Translations under genes and position numbers: made by a program
NCBI RefSeq assembly: GCF_019973775.1
Contig: NZ_AP025032.1
Coordinates: forward strand, 4,427,501-4,491,500
DNA from: Aureimonas sp. SA4125
GTDB taxonomy: Bacteria > Pseudomonadota > Alphaproteobacteria > Rhizobiales > Rhizobiaceae
Length of the DNA stretch: 64,000 nt
Direction of reading: 5' to 3'
Part shown: piece by piece, positions 31,102-41,041 of the stretch
Position numbering within the stretch: position 1 is the first letter of the stretch
Layout of the letters: each line of letters opens with the position of its first letter
The notes under the pieces: model-generated
What the model saw: only the letters and a program-made list of their open reading frames with translations
Databases searched by the model: none
Told to the model about the DNA's origin: nothing

Positions 31102-31704
31102 ATGCCGAGACTGTTCACAGCCATCGAAATCCCGCGTGATGCGGCCCTCTCCCTGTCCTTCCTGCGCGGCGGCATGCCCTCCGCGCGGTGGATCGACGTC
31201 GAGAATTACCATCTGACGCTGCGCTTCGTCGGCGATGTGGAGAGCCGCCTCGCCGACGAACTGGTGGCGGCGCTCGACCGGGTCGAGCGGCCGGGCTTCG
31301 AGCTCAGCCTGTCGGGTGTCGGCGCCTTCGGCTCCAAGAAGCCGCATTCCTTCTATGCCGGCGTTGCGCCATCGGCCCCGCTGGAGGCGTTGCAGGGCGA
31401 TATCGACCGGATCTGCCGGCGTCTCGGCCTGCCGTCTGATTCAAGGAAGTTCGTGCCCCACGTCACCCTGGCGCGGCTGCGCCAGCCGCGGATCGACGAG
31501 GTCGCGCACTATCTCGCCGCCCGCGGCGACTTTCGTACGCCGCCCTTTCCCGTCAGCCGCTTCGTTCTCTATTCCTCGCGCGATTCCGTGGGTGGCGGCC
31601 CCTATGTGCGAGAGGAGAGCTATCCCCTGCGCCAAAACGAGTTCGACAGCCGGCGCGACCGCCTGCCCGCTCTGGCTCCCGGCGCCGTCACCCTCTGTCG
31701 CTAG
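31102..31704 (+). CDS. thpR: RNA 2',3'-cyclic phosphodiesterase ThpR
   Basis: 200-residue 2H phosphoesterase that opens 2',3'-cyclic phosphates on RNA (the former 2'-5' RNA ligase). The two HxTx motifs are HLTL (His37) and HVTL (His120). The start MPRLFTAIEIP is typical and a GGAGAGG box lies just upstream. The 244 bases between tesA and this gene show nothing recognisable. A C-rich low-complexity stretch follows it. Confidence 0.92.
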   Translation: MPRLFTAIEIPRDAALSLSFLRGGMPSARWIDVENYHLTLRFVGDVESRLADELVAALDRVERPGFELSLSGVGAFGSKKPHSFYAGVAPSAPLEALQGDIDRICRRLGLPSDSRKFVPHVTLARLRQPRIDEVAHYLAARGDFRTPPFPVSRFVLYSSRDSVGGGPYVREESYPLRQNEFDSRRDRLPALAPGAVTLCR

Positions 31705-31856
31705 CCACGGCACGCGCAGGCGGCAACGCCCTGCCCCCCTGCCCCTGCCCCTTGCCCCTGAACCCCTGGCGCCTCGTCCGGCACTTCCCGCCCGCATCGC
31801 GATGATCTTGCAGTGGCGATCATCAGCGCCATCTGAGGGGGAGTATCGCGGGAGAC

Positions 31857-32243
31857 ATGAGCATGGACAGGTCGAAGATCGAGGAAATCCTGGCGCCGGC
31901 CTCGCTCGAGAGGCAGGCGGAGCAGGAAAGCCGGGTGCGCGGCTCGTTCTTCGAGACACTGCGCCGCGCCGCGCGGCATATCCCCTTTTCGCGCGACCTT
32001 GTCGCTTCCTACTACTGCGCCGTCGATCCCCAGACACCCTCGACGAGCAAGGGCATCCTCCTCGCCGCTCTCGCCTATTTCGTCCTGCCGATCGACTTCG
32101 TGCCCGATTTCCTGTTCGGCCTTGGCTTCACCGACGACATCGCCGTCCTGTGGGCCGCTTTCGGTGCCGTTCGCCACAACATCAAGCCCGAGCACTACGT
32201 CCTGGCGAGCGAGGCGCTGGGCGAGGCCGAAACGCCGGCATAG
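31857..32243 (+). CDS. YkvA-family (DUF1232) membrane protein
   Basis: 128-residue protein with the DUF1232 core: YYCAVDPQTPSTSKGILLAALAYF followed, after shortening, by LPIDFVPDFLFGLGFTDD, a proline- and aspartate-rich membrane motif. One or two hydrophobic helices. The function is unknown; members occur singly beside many different genes. The ATG at 31857 follows GGGAGA; a second in-frame ATG is two codons later. Confidence 0.88.
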   Translation: MSMDRSKIEEILAPASLERQAEQESRVRGSFFETLRRAARHIPFSRDLVASYYCAVDPQTPSTSKGILLAALAYFVLPIDFVPDFLFGLGFTDDIAVLWAAFGAVRHNIKPEHYVLASEALGEAETPA

Positions 32244-32512
32244 GTCCTGGTCGCCGTCGTCTCGCGGCAACGGCTGCGCGACAAACTATCGCCAAGTTTA
32301 TTCGTTCATTCGCCGCAAAGACGGATCGCTCGCCGAACCGTTTCCCCGACTGCGGCAAGGGTCGAACGCTCCTTCGAGCGGTCCTTCATCGCCCATCATT
32401 CATCAGGCGTTTACCAGACATCAACACCTTTTAAGTCTAAATGAATGCAAGTCGCGTCCGCATTCCGGCCGGGCGCTTGAGCCTCAAGCGACACTCTGAA
32501 CAGCGGGGAACC

Positions 32513-33019
32513 ATGTCCTTCAAGAACGTTCTGACCACGGCAGCAGCCATCCTCGTCCTGTCGAGCGCGGCAGCCACGGCCCAGACGCCGACGCGGATCA
32601 AGCAGTTCAATGCGTGGGGCAGCTATTCCTACACCGCCGCCGGCGGCAAGGTCTGCTACATCCTGTCCACACCGACGGCGATGCAGCCCGCCAGCGTCGA
32701 CCACGGCGACATCTTCTTCCTGATCTCGCAGAAGCCGGGCCAGGGCGTTTCCTACGAACCGCAGGTCGTCATGGGCTACAAGATGCAGGAGGGGTCGAAG
32801 GTCATCGTCGACGTCGACGGCAAGAAATACTCGCTGTTCACCCGCGGGGAATCCGCCTGGATGGAGAATGCCGCCGAGGAGCCGCAGCTGGTCGATTCCC
32901 TGCGCAAGGGCCAGGGCATGAAGGTCGATGCCAAATCACAGCGCGGCACCGCGACGAGCTACACCTATTCGCTGTCCGGCGTGACCGCCGCCCTCCAGTC
33001 GATCAACAACTGCAAATAG
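32513..33019 (+). CDS. Invasion-associated locus B (IalB) family protein
   Basis: 168-residue secreted protein. The ATG at 32513, behind GGGGAA, gives a signal peptide (MSFKNVLTTAAAILVLSSAA, cleavage near ATAQT). The mature part has WGSYSYTAAGGKVCYILSTP and ends in a Cys (NNCK), probably a disulfide pair. IalB of Bartonella is linked to erythrocyte entry, but the family is widespread in free-living alphaproteobacteria, so virulence should not be inferred. The 269-base region before it shows no gene; TTTACC near 32410 may be part of a promoter. Confidence 0.9.
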   Translation: MSFKNVLTTAAAILVLSSAAATAQTPTRIKQFNAWGSYSYTAAGGKVCYILSTPTAMQPASVDHGDIFFLISQKPGQGVSYEPQVVMGYKMQEGSKVIVDVDGKKYSLFTRGESAWMENAAEEPQLVDSLRKGQGMKVDAKSQRGTATSYTYSLSGVTAALQSINNCK

Positions 33020-33374
33020 CCTGTTTCGCCCGATCGCGGCGGAACGCCTCTCCAAGGCGACAATCGAGCCGTAGGACCCTCCCCATGCCGTCGACCGCCC
33101 ATCCGCGCGGACGGCATGGGCGTCACGCACCCGCTCTCCTTCTGTTTCCGGCTTCCGGTTTCTCGCGCGCTTACGTCGCTCCGCAAATAGCAAAGCCGCC
33201 TCGTCCGGCATCGACCCGGCATGGCGGGACGCGCAGCAGATCGGCCTCACATCCGCACCAAATTGCGCCCGGTCTTGCGAAAACCACGCAAACACGCCAT
33301 TTGATGGCCATCCAGAGATATTTTGCGGCGCCAGCCCCCTGACGGATGGCGGCAACCGCCCCGAAGGCAGACCC
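33020..33374 (+). other. Intergenic region with an 11-bp inverted repeat
   Basis: 355 bases between the IalB gene and rlmN. A perfect 11-bp inverted repeat (33082-33092 with 33110-33120, 17-base loop) may end the upstream transcript; no T run follows. The rest holds no recognisable gene. The last 110 bases are less GC-rich and should contain the rlmN promoter. Confidence 0.5.
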
Positions 33375-34613
33375 ATGGCCGTATCCATCGACCTCGCCCC
33401 GAAGGCGTCCGGCCATGCTGGCGACGCCCTGGTGCCGCTCGCCATGGTGCGCCCGCAGATCGTCGCCGCGACCGCGGAGCGCCCGCATGTCATCGGCATG
33501 ACGCGCGAGGGGCTCGGCACGGTCCTGGCGCAGGCGGGCGTTCCCGCCAAGCAGATCCGCATGCGCACCGCCCAGCTCTGGCACTGGCTCTACATTCGCG
33601 GCGTCGACGATTTCTCCAAGATGGCGAACATCTCCCGCGAGCTCCGCCAGAAGCTCGCGGAGAACGCCGACATTGCCCGGCCGGAGATCGTCGACGAGCA
33701 GATCTCCGTCGACGGCACGCGCAAATGGCTGTTCCGCTTTCCCGCGCGCGGCGCCGGCAAGCCGGTCGAGATCGAGACCGTCTACATTCCCGAGGAAGGC
33801 CGCGGCACGCTCTGCGTCTCCAGCCAGGTCGGCTGCACCCTCACCTGCACCTTCTGCCACACCGGCACGCAGCGCCTCGTGCGCAACCTGACACCCGACG
33901 AGATCGTCGGCCAGGTCATGGTCGCGCGTGACCGGCTCGGCGACTTTCCCGACGCCGACACGCCGGAGGGTGGCATCCTGCCGTCGGAAGGGCGCCTCGT
34001 CTCCAATGTCGTGATGATGGGCATGGGCGAGCCGCTCTACAATTTCGACAATGTCCGCCAGGCGCTCTCCGTCATCGCCGATGGCGAGGGCCTGGCGCTG
34101 TCGAAGCGGCGCATCACGCTGTCGACCTCGGGCGTCGTGCCGATGATCGCGCCGACCGGCGAGGACATGGGCGTCGGTCTTGCCATCTCGCTCCATGCCG
34201 TCCGCGACGAGCTGCGCGACGTGCTGGTGCCGATCAACAAGAAGTACCCGCTGGCGCAGCTCCTCGACGCCTGCAGGACCTATCCCGGCGTTTCCAATGC
34301 CCGCCGCATCACCTTCGAATATGTGATGCTGAAGGACGTCAACGACAGCCTCGCCGACGCGCGCGAACTCGTCCGTCTTCTCAGCGGCATTCCCGCCAAG
34401 ATCAATCTCATCCCCTTCAACCCCTGGCCCGGCAGTGCCTACGAATGCTCCGACTGGGATCAGATCGAGCGTTTCGCCGAGGTCGTGAACCAGGCCGGCT
34501 ATGCCTCGCCGATCCGCACGCCGCGCGGCCGCGACATCTTCGCGGCCTGCGGCCAGCTGAAGTCGGAAAGCGAGCGCATGCGCAAGACCGAACGGGCGGC
34601 GGCACCGCTTTGA
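33375..34613 (+). CDS. rlmN: Dual-specificity 23S rRNA/tRNA adenine-C2 methyltransferase RlmN
   Basis: Radical SAM enzyme that methylates A2503 of 23S rRNA and A37 of some tRNAs. 412 residues; the cluster motif CTLTCTFC gives Cys154, Cys158 and Cys161. The family's [38 protein letters not shown] and C-terminal [16 protein letters not shown], with the second catalytic Cys, are all present. The N-terminal 45 residues are a variable extension; the ATG at 33375 is the best start. Confidence 0.97.
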   Translation: MAVSIDLAPKASGHAGDALVPLAMVRPQIVAATAERPHVIGMTREGLGTVLAQAGVPAKQIRMRTAQLWHWLYIRGVDDFSKMANISRELRQKLAENADIARPEIVDEQISVDGTRKWLFRFPARGAGKPVEIETVYIPEEGRGTLCVSSQVGCTLTCTFCHTGTQRLVRNLTPDEIVGQVMVARDRLGDFPDADTPEGGILPSEGRLVSNVVMMGMGEPLYNFDNVRQALSVIADGEGLALSKRRITLSTSGVVPMIAPTGEDMGVGLAISLHAVRDELRDVLVPINKKYPLAQLLDACRTYPGVSNARRITFEYVMLKDVNDSLADARELVRLLSGIPAKINLIPFNPWPGSAYECSDWDQIERFAEVVNQAGYASPIRTPRGRDIFAACGQLKSESERMRKTERAAAPL

Positions 34614-34656
34614 AGAAGCGAGCGACCCGGGCTTCCCGACCCCAGGCTTCGCGATA

Positions 34657-35112
34657 ATGGCCGTCCTGCGCTTTCTCATCGTCATCCCGTTCGGCTTCGT
34701 CCTGTCGTGCTTTGCCGCGGCCTTCGCTTTGCTTTGGCCATTTCTCGACACCGCGGGAGCGGCGACCGGCGATCCGTTGTTCTGGCTGCAGGCGATCCTC
34801 GGCTTTGTCGCCCAGAGCGCCCAGGTCGGCTCGACGGCGGTCGTGCCCTGGGCGCTGTTCATGGTCCTGACGGAAAGCCTCGGCTGGCGTTCCGTGCTCC
34901 TGCACATGGCGGCGGGTCTCGCCGGCGCCTTCGCCGTGATCCGCACGGCCTATGTCGGCGCGCTGCCGCATGCCAGCGTCCAGACGGCGATGATGGTCGC
35001 CGGCCTCACCTTCGCGCTCGTCTACTGGATCTTCGCCGGCCGCAATGCCGGCCGTTGGCGTCAACGCAAGACTGGCCCGGCGGAAACGGTGGAATCCGCG
35101 CCGAAGGCCTGA
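34657..35112 (+). CDS. Small four-helix membrane protein of unknown function
   Basis: 151 residues with four hydrophobic segments (about 5-30, 40-60, 70-95 and 105-128) and a short Arg/Lys-rich cytoplasmic tail. The family is not recognised with confidence. It follows rlmN by 43 bases on the same strand and may be read from the same transcript. No motif suggests a catalytic role. Confidence 0.75.
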   Translation: MAVLRFLIVIPFGFVLSCFAAAFALLWPFLDTAGAATGDPLFWLQAILGFVAQSAQVGSTAVVPWALFMVLTESLGWRSVLLHMAAGLAGAFAVIRTAYVGALPHASVQTAMMVAGLTFALVYWIFAGRNAGRWRQRKTGPAETVESAPKA

Positions 35113-35173
35113 ACAGGCCCCCGTCCACCGTGCTAGAAGCAGGGTGCATTCCCTTTAGACCCGAGGAAACGAC

Positions 35174-35422
35174 ATGGCGCGACCGCCGGAGAGAACGAGG
35201 CGACCGACCGACGCGCGCAGCGCCGCGGAAGCCGCCTTCAAGCAGATGACGAAAAAACCGGAGCGCACCGACGAGCGCACGCTCGGCATGCCGGGCATCC
35301 CCGGCGCCAAGGAGCTTGTCTCGCTGCGCATCGATACCGACGTGTTGCAGCATTTCCAGGCCGAGGGGCCGGGCTGGCAGGAGCGCATCAACCAGGCGCT
35401 GCGTCAGGCGGCCGGAAAGTAA
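35174..35422 (+). CDS. BrnA-like antitoxin domain protein, without BrnT
   Basis: 82-residue basic protein. Its second half, ELVSLRIDTDVLQHFQAEGPGWQERINQALR in outline, matches the ribbon-helix-helix domain of BrnA antitoxins (LRID-DVL-F-GPGWQ-RIN). The first half is a disordered Arg/Thr/Pro-rich stretch. No BrnT toxin is seen on either side, so it is an orphan or a stand-alone DNA-binding protein. GAGGAAA precedes the ATG. Confidence 0.8.
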   Translation: MARPPERTRRPTDARSAAEAAFKQMTKKPERTDERTLGMPGIPGAKELVSLRIDTDVLQHFQAEGPGWQERINQALRQAAGK

Positions 35423-35442
35423 GGCGGTCCCGCCGCGCCTTC

Positions 35443-36099
35443 ATGATCACGCTTCATCATCTGAACAACAGCCGCTCGCAGCGCATTCTCTGGCTTCTCG
35501 AGGAGCTTGGGCTGGAATATGCGATCGAACGCCACCAGCGCGACCCCCGGACCCTGCAGGCGCCGGCCTCGCTGCGCGCGATCCATCCGCTCGGCAAGGC
35601 GCCGGTGATCACCGAAGACGGCCTGACGCTCGCCGAGACCGGCGCGATCGTCGACTACCTGACGGAGAAGACGGGTCGCTTCGGTCCGCCGGCCAGCGGC
35701 ACAACGCGCTGGCGCTACCGCCATTTCCTCCATTATGCCGAGGGCTCGGCGATGCCGCCGCTGGTGATGAAGCTCGTCTTCTCCCGCATTCCCGCCGGCA
35801 TGCCGAGACTCCTGCGCCCGCTGATGCGGCCGGTCTTCGCCAAGCTCGACCGTGTCTTCCTCGAGCCGCAGCTGCAACTGCACGCCGACTACTGGGAACA
35901 GGCCCTTGAGGAAAGCGGCTGGTTCGCCGGCCCCGACATCACCGCCGCCGACATCATGATGAGCTTTCCGCTGGAGACTGCCCGCAGCCGCGTCGGCTTC
36001 GATGCCCGGCCGAACTGCCGCGCCTTCCTGGATCAGATCCATGCCCGGCCGGCCTATATCAAGGCGCTCGAGGTCGGCGGAGCCTACGCCTACGCCTGA
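35443..36099 (+). CDS. Glutathione S-transferase family protein
   Basis: 218-residue GST. The thioredoxin-like N-terminal domain is ITLHHLNNSRSQRILWLLEEL with SNAIL-type glutathione contact HPLGKAPVI and the ETGAIVDYL segment. The all-helical C-terminal domain carries WFAGPDITAADIMMSFPLE. The Asn-Ser-Arg-Ser at residues 8-11 is where the catalytic Tyr/Ser/Cys of the various classes lies. Convergent with the LysE gene, whose stop is 6 bases away. Confidence 0.9.
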   Translation: MITLHHLNNSRSQRILWLLEELGLEYAIERHQRDPRTLQAPASLRAIHPLGKAPVITEDGLTLAETGAIVDYLTEKTGRFGPPASGTTRWRYRHFLHYAEGSAMPPLVMKLVFSRIPAGMPRLLRPLMRPVFAKLDRVFLEPQLQLHADYWEQALEESGWFAGPDITAADIMMSFPLETARSRVGFDARPNCRAFLDQIHARPAYIKALEVGGAYAYA

Positions 36100-36105
36100 G
36101 GCGAT

Positions 36106-36747
36106 TTACCGGCCCCGCGTCAGCAGCATCGAGACGGCGAAGGTCGAGAAGACCGAGGCAAACAGCCAGTCCAGCCCGCGCATGATCTTCGGCCGCCGCT
36201 TCAGCGCGGCGGAAAATCGGTCGGCGGCCAGGATCATGACGCAGCTCAGCGGCACGGCGATCAGGATGAAATAGATTCCGAAGAAGAACAGCTTGCCGCC
36301 GGCATGGGGGTCTCCCGCCGAGACGAAGCTCGGCAGGAAGGTGACGAAGAACAGGATGATCTTGGGATTGAGGAGGTTGATCCCGACCCCCGTCAGCCAG
36401 TTCGACAGAAGCGAATGCCGCTTGCCGCCGGCCGCGTCGAGATTGAAGCTCGAGCCGTATCGGACGGCCTGGAAGGCGAGGAAGGCGAGGTAGAGCGCCC
36501 CGCCGACCTTCAGCACGGCAAAGGCCTCGGGCGAGGCGGCGATCAGCGCGGAGATGCCGACGGCCGCGAGCGTCGTGTGGACGACGACGCCGCAGGTGGC
36601 CCCGAGCATGGCGGCAAAGCCCGCCGGCCGCCCCTCCGACAACGTCCGGCCGATGAACAGCGTCATGTCGGGGCCGGGGGTGATGGTCAGGATCAGCGCC
36701 GCCAGGGTGAAGGCGGCGATCGCGCCGATGTCGGGAATGAAGGTCAT
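36106..36747 (-). CDS. LysE/RhtB-family amino acid exporter
   Basis: 213-residue membrane protein with six hydrophobic segments. The start MTFIPDIGAIAAFTLAALIL leads to the family motif TPGPDMTLFIGRTLSEG. GVNLLNPK-like GVGINLLNPKIILFFVTFLP sits mid-protein. Substrates in the family are lysine, homoserine, threonine or related compounds; the exact one is unknown. The ATG at 36745-36747 fits the family length. Confidence 0.9.
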   Translation of the reverse strand: MTFIPDIGAIAAFTLAALILTITPGPDMTLFIGRTLSEGRPAGFAAMLGATCGVVVHTTLAAVGISALIAASPEAFAVLKVGGALYLAFLAFQAVRYGSSFNLDAAGGKRHSLLSNWLTGVGINLLNPKIILFFVTFLPSFVSAGDPHAGGKLFFFGIYFILIAVPLSCVMILAADRFSAALKRRPKIMRGLDWLFASVFSTFAVSMLLTRGR

Positions 36748-38050
36748 CGAGGCTATCCGTCCATTGGGGCCGTCGCAGTCTCTAGCCGGTCGGCGGCGGC
36801 ATTCCACCCGAAATCTGCCAGGCCTTGCAAAATCGTCCCGTCGTCGGACAAGTGTCACGTCGCCGTCACCTGCCTGTCACCGCGCTGGGCCATTCCCATG
36901 CGTGTTGCATCGGGGGATCGGCAGACATGGACGCGACCATCGGCAGGGCCAACGGCCGCCAGACGGCCGGCGACAGGATCACGTGGCTGCGCAGAAACGC
37001 CGTCGATCGAAGCAGCAGCGTCGCCGCCGAGCTCGCCCGGTCCGTCGATCAGGCCCCGCTTCGGCTGCTCGCCTATCTTCTGGCCGGTCTCAGCTTTCTG
37101 TTCATGATGTTTCCCGGCATCGACCTTGCGGTATCGGCGATCTTTGCCGGTCGCGACGGCGGATTTCCGCTTGCCGAGGATAGGCTCGCGACGGGGATCC
37201 GCGACATCAACCGCCTCGTACCGACGATCCTGTTGCCGGGATTGACGATCTGTCTTCTGTGGTGGGCTTTTCGGCCGGGCCGCCCGGCCCCGGTCGCCCC
37301 ACACCAAGCCCTGTTCGTCCTTTCGGTCTACATCCTCGGCTGCGGCATCATCGTCCACGGCCTGAAGAACTTCGTCGGCCGGGCGCGTCCCGATGCCATC
37401 CTACCGTTCGGCGGAACCGATGCCTTTACCGTCGCCTGGCAGATGTCGGGCGCCTGCCTGCGCAATTGTTCCTTTGCCTCCGGCGAGGCTTCCTCGGCCG
37501 CGGCCATGCTCGCATTCGCCCTGCTTCTGCGAGCGCGCCAGCGCGTCGCCATGCTGGTCGTGCTGGTGCCGCTTGCCGTGATTTTTTCGAGCGCCCGGAT
37601 CGCCGTCGGCAAGCATTTCCTGTCCGACGTGGTCGTGTCCTGGCTGATTCTCATGATCGTCATCGTCGCCCTCTGGCGGGTCTTTCGCCATCACGCCGCC
37701 GACATTGACCGGAAAGTCGCCGGCTGTGGCGTGAGGCTGACCGCCGCGCTGAACGCCCGCTTCGCTCTGCGCGGCCTTCATCGCCCGACCGGCGGCGAGG
37801 GTGCGTCCGGCCGACCGGGCAGAGAGACCGTTCGGCCTTGTATCGCCTTGCCGCACCGGGCCGGCAACGACACCGCGGAGAAGGGTGAGACTGACGTCCG
37901 GAGCCCGGCGCACGGGCCCCTCCGCCGACATTCTGAAGCGAGCAGCATCGGCCGACCGGCACACGGGGCGGCACTGGATGCTGCAACCACCCTTCCTTAC
38001 CCGTCCACACTTGCTATAGAGCCCATAACGCACTCTCCTGGGACAACAAC

Positions 38051-39269
<1,219 letters not shown>

Positions 39270-39271
<2 letters not shown>

Positions 39272-39297
39272 CCAAATTTAGAGCGCCAATTTTGGTT
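39270..39297 (+). terminator. AT-rich hairpin after argG
   Basis: AACCAAATT at 39270-39278 pairs with AATTTTGGTT at 39288-39297 apart from one bulged base, with TTTT at 39296-39299 at the end. It begins inside the argG stop codon. A weak but plausible terminator marking the switch to AT-rich DNA. Confidence 0.55.
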
Positions 39298-39369
39298 TTA
39301 CCTTCCCAAAGCCAAAAAGTGTTGGTATAGGTCCATATCTAGAAAACTCCGTGATAGGAGCTACTACAT

Positions 39370-40584
39370 ATGGCGAGCAGCCCTAGAGCCGGTAGCTACG
39401 TAGTGTCGGGAAGCTACCGGTGCTTCGCCCCTACTGCACTGCCTCCTCGACCGCCGATTACGTTCGACAGCGATATGAGTTTAATTCTCTCCGCTGCAGA
39501 TCGCGCATTAGCACGTCTCGATGGAGCAGCTCTAACCCTGCCCAATCCAGAATTGTTCGTATATGCGTTTATGCGACAGGAAGCCGCCTTATCCTCCCAG
39601 ATTGAAGGGACGCAAGCCAGCCTCGAAGATCTGTTTGAGTACGAAGCCGTTCCTGAAGCAGCAGGGGCGGGCAGCGATGTAACGGAAATCATCAACTACA
39701 TCCAGGCAATGAATTGGGGCCTGGACGAGATCAACCGCCTTCCGCTATCGAAACGGTTGGTCAGAGGACTTCATGAGAGACTTCTAGCAACCGGCCGAGG
39801 AGCCGCCCGCAACCCTGGAAATTTTAGACAGGGTCAGAATCATATTGGAACAATCGGCTGCAGCATAGAAGAAGCTACCTTTGTTCCGCCATCCGTGCAG
39901 CTCATGCATCCCGCCTTAGATAACTGGGAAAAATACCTCCACCAGCGCGAACTGCCTATATTAGTAAGATGCGCTATTATACATGCACAATTCGAAACAA
40001 TACATCCCTTTTGGGATGGAAATGGTCGCGTAGGCCGAATGATAATCACGTTGAAATTGTGCGAAGAAGGAATATTGGAGCGCCCGTTATTGTATCTAAG
40101 CTTATACTTTAAACAGTATCGACAGGAGTACTATGACCGATTGCAAAGCGTAAGAGATAACGGCGACTGGGAGGGTTGGATAAAATTCTTCCTAACTGGA
40201 GTCCGCCTTACATGCAAAGCGGCACTGGCCTCCGCTCGGCAGATTACGTTACTACGCGAAGAGCTTATTTTGAAAGCGCAGGCATCCAGTCGATCTAGCA
40301 ACCCAGCAAGATTAACAGATGCGCTATTTCGCCACCCATACATAACAATACCTCAAGCAGCAAAAATTTTAGACACCACCGCTCAAGGTGGTTCGAATGT
40401 TGTCTCAAATCTTGTTGAAATCGGAATTTTGAAAGAAACCTATAAATCCGGACGCATGCGCGTATTTGCTTTTCGCCCTTATTTAGATTTATTGCATCAA
40501 ACGTCAGGAGATCTTAGCTCTTCAATTGGCAGGGAAGACGCGCTTCGAAAGCCCATTGGGACGGAAGTCTCAACACCGCGCTGA
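39370..40584 (+). CDS. Fic-domain AMP-transferase, auto-inhibited type
   Basis: 404-residue Fic protein, expected to transfer AMP (or another nucleotide part) to a target. In order: a Fic_N region, the inhibitory helix SSQIEG (Ser75/Glu79, matching [ST]xxxE[GN]), the Fic core with HPFWDGNGRVGR (His212 catalytic), and a C-terminal winged-helix-like domain. The inhibitor precedes the core in the same chain, so no separate antitoxin is needed. AGGAG lies nine bases before the ATG. Its AT content is far above the neighbours (40321-40380 is 26/60 G+C), which points to horizontal acquisition. Confidence 0.94.
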   Translation: MASSPRAGSYVVSGSYRCFAPTALPPRPPITFDSDMSLILSAADRALARLDGAALTLPNPELFVYAFMRQEAALSSQIEGTQASLEDLFEYEAVPEAAGAGSDVTEIINYIQAMNWGLDEINRLPLSKRLVRGLHERLLATGRGAARNPGNFRQGQNHIGTIGCSIEEATFVPPSVQLMHPALDNWEKYLHQRELPILVRCAIIHAQFETIHPFWDGNGRVGRMIITLKLCEEGILERPLLYLSLYFKQYRQEYYDRLQSVRDNGDWEGWIKFFLTGVRLTCKAALASARQITLLREELILKAQASSRSSNPARLTDALFRHPYITIPQAAKILDTTAQGGSNVVSNLVEIGILKETYKSGRMRVFAFRPYLDLLHQTSGDLSSSIGREDALRKPIGTEVSTPR

Positions 40585-40714
40585 CGTTTTATAGGTAGCA
40601 GGGAAATATGTCTTCGACGTCCGGACCCGTGTTATCGCTAGTCACTTCCAAAGAAGCCTCGCGTCCGCGTACATGAAATGATGTTCACCGCATCGTACGT
40701 TGAGAAGGTGCACG

Positions 40715-40740
40715 GGAACGCTCCTCTATCTGGCTTCGTT
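40715..40740 (+). promoter_or_regulatory. Sigma-EcfG-type general stress promoter
   Basis: GGAAC at 40715-40719, a 17-base spacer and CGTT at 40737-40740 match the alphaproteobacterial EcfG consensus (GGAAC-N16/17-CGTT) exactly. The -10 element lies 47 bases before the ATG of the small membrane gene, in the right orientation. No other exact match was found upstream of a gene on scanning, though the scan was by eye. Confidence 0.75.
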
Positions 40741-40787
40741 GTCGTGCCAAGGCAGCCCGCGGGACTGCGAGGTCAGGAGACGATGAC

Positions 40788-40937
40788 ATGTTGTGGACGA
40801 TTGCAGTAATTCTGGTGGTGGCGTGGCTTCTCGGCGGCTTCGTGTTTCACGTCGCGGGCGGTTTGATCCATCTCCTCCTCGTGATCGCCCTGATCGTGAT
40901 CGTCGTTCAACTCGTGCGAGGCCGCAGGGTTCTCTGA
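40788..40937 (+). CDS. 49-residue membrane protein, lmo0937 family
   Basis: MLWTIAVILVVAWLLGGF opens a protein of two hydrophobic segments joined by a short HVAGGLIH turn and closed by RGRRVL. This is the lmo0937-type small membrane protein family, common in stress regulons and of unknown function. AGGAGA lies seven bases upstream, and a sigma-EcfG-type promoter and a terminator frame it as a single-gene unit. The size and strict motif order make it convincing despite its length. Confidence 0.88.
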   Translation: MLWTIAVILVVAWLLGGFVFHVAGGLIHLLLVIALIVIVVQLVRGRRVL

Positions 40938-40986
40938 CGCAGCGTATTTGGACGGTCCGGCTCCGGGCGAACCGTTTCGGAAGAAT

Positions 40987-41011
40987 GCCCGGGCGAGGTA
41001 ATCGCCCGGGC
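40987..41011 (+). terminator. Hairpin after the 49-residue membrane protein
   Basis: A perfect 10-bp stem (40987-40996 with 41002-41011), a 5-base GGTAA loop and a CTTCT tail. It separates the small gene from the convergent lactate permease gene. Confidence 0.75.
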
Positions 41012-41041
41012 CTTCTGCTGTCATCCCCGTTGGAACAGGTC

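Noticed and set aside
33171..34946. A 591-codon minus-strand frame opposite rlmN
   Set aside because: Shadow of RlmN; no recognisable domain.
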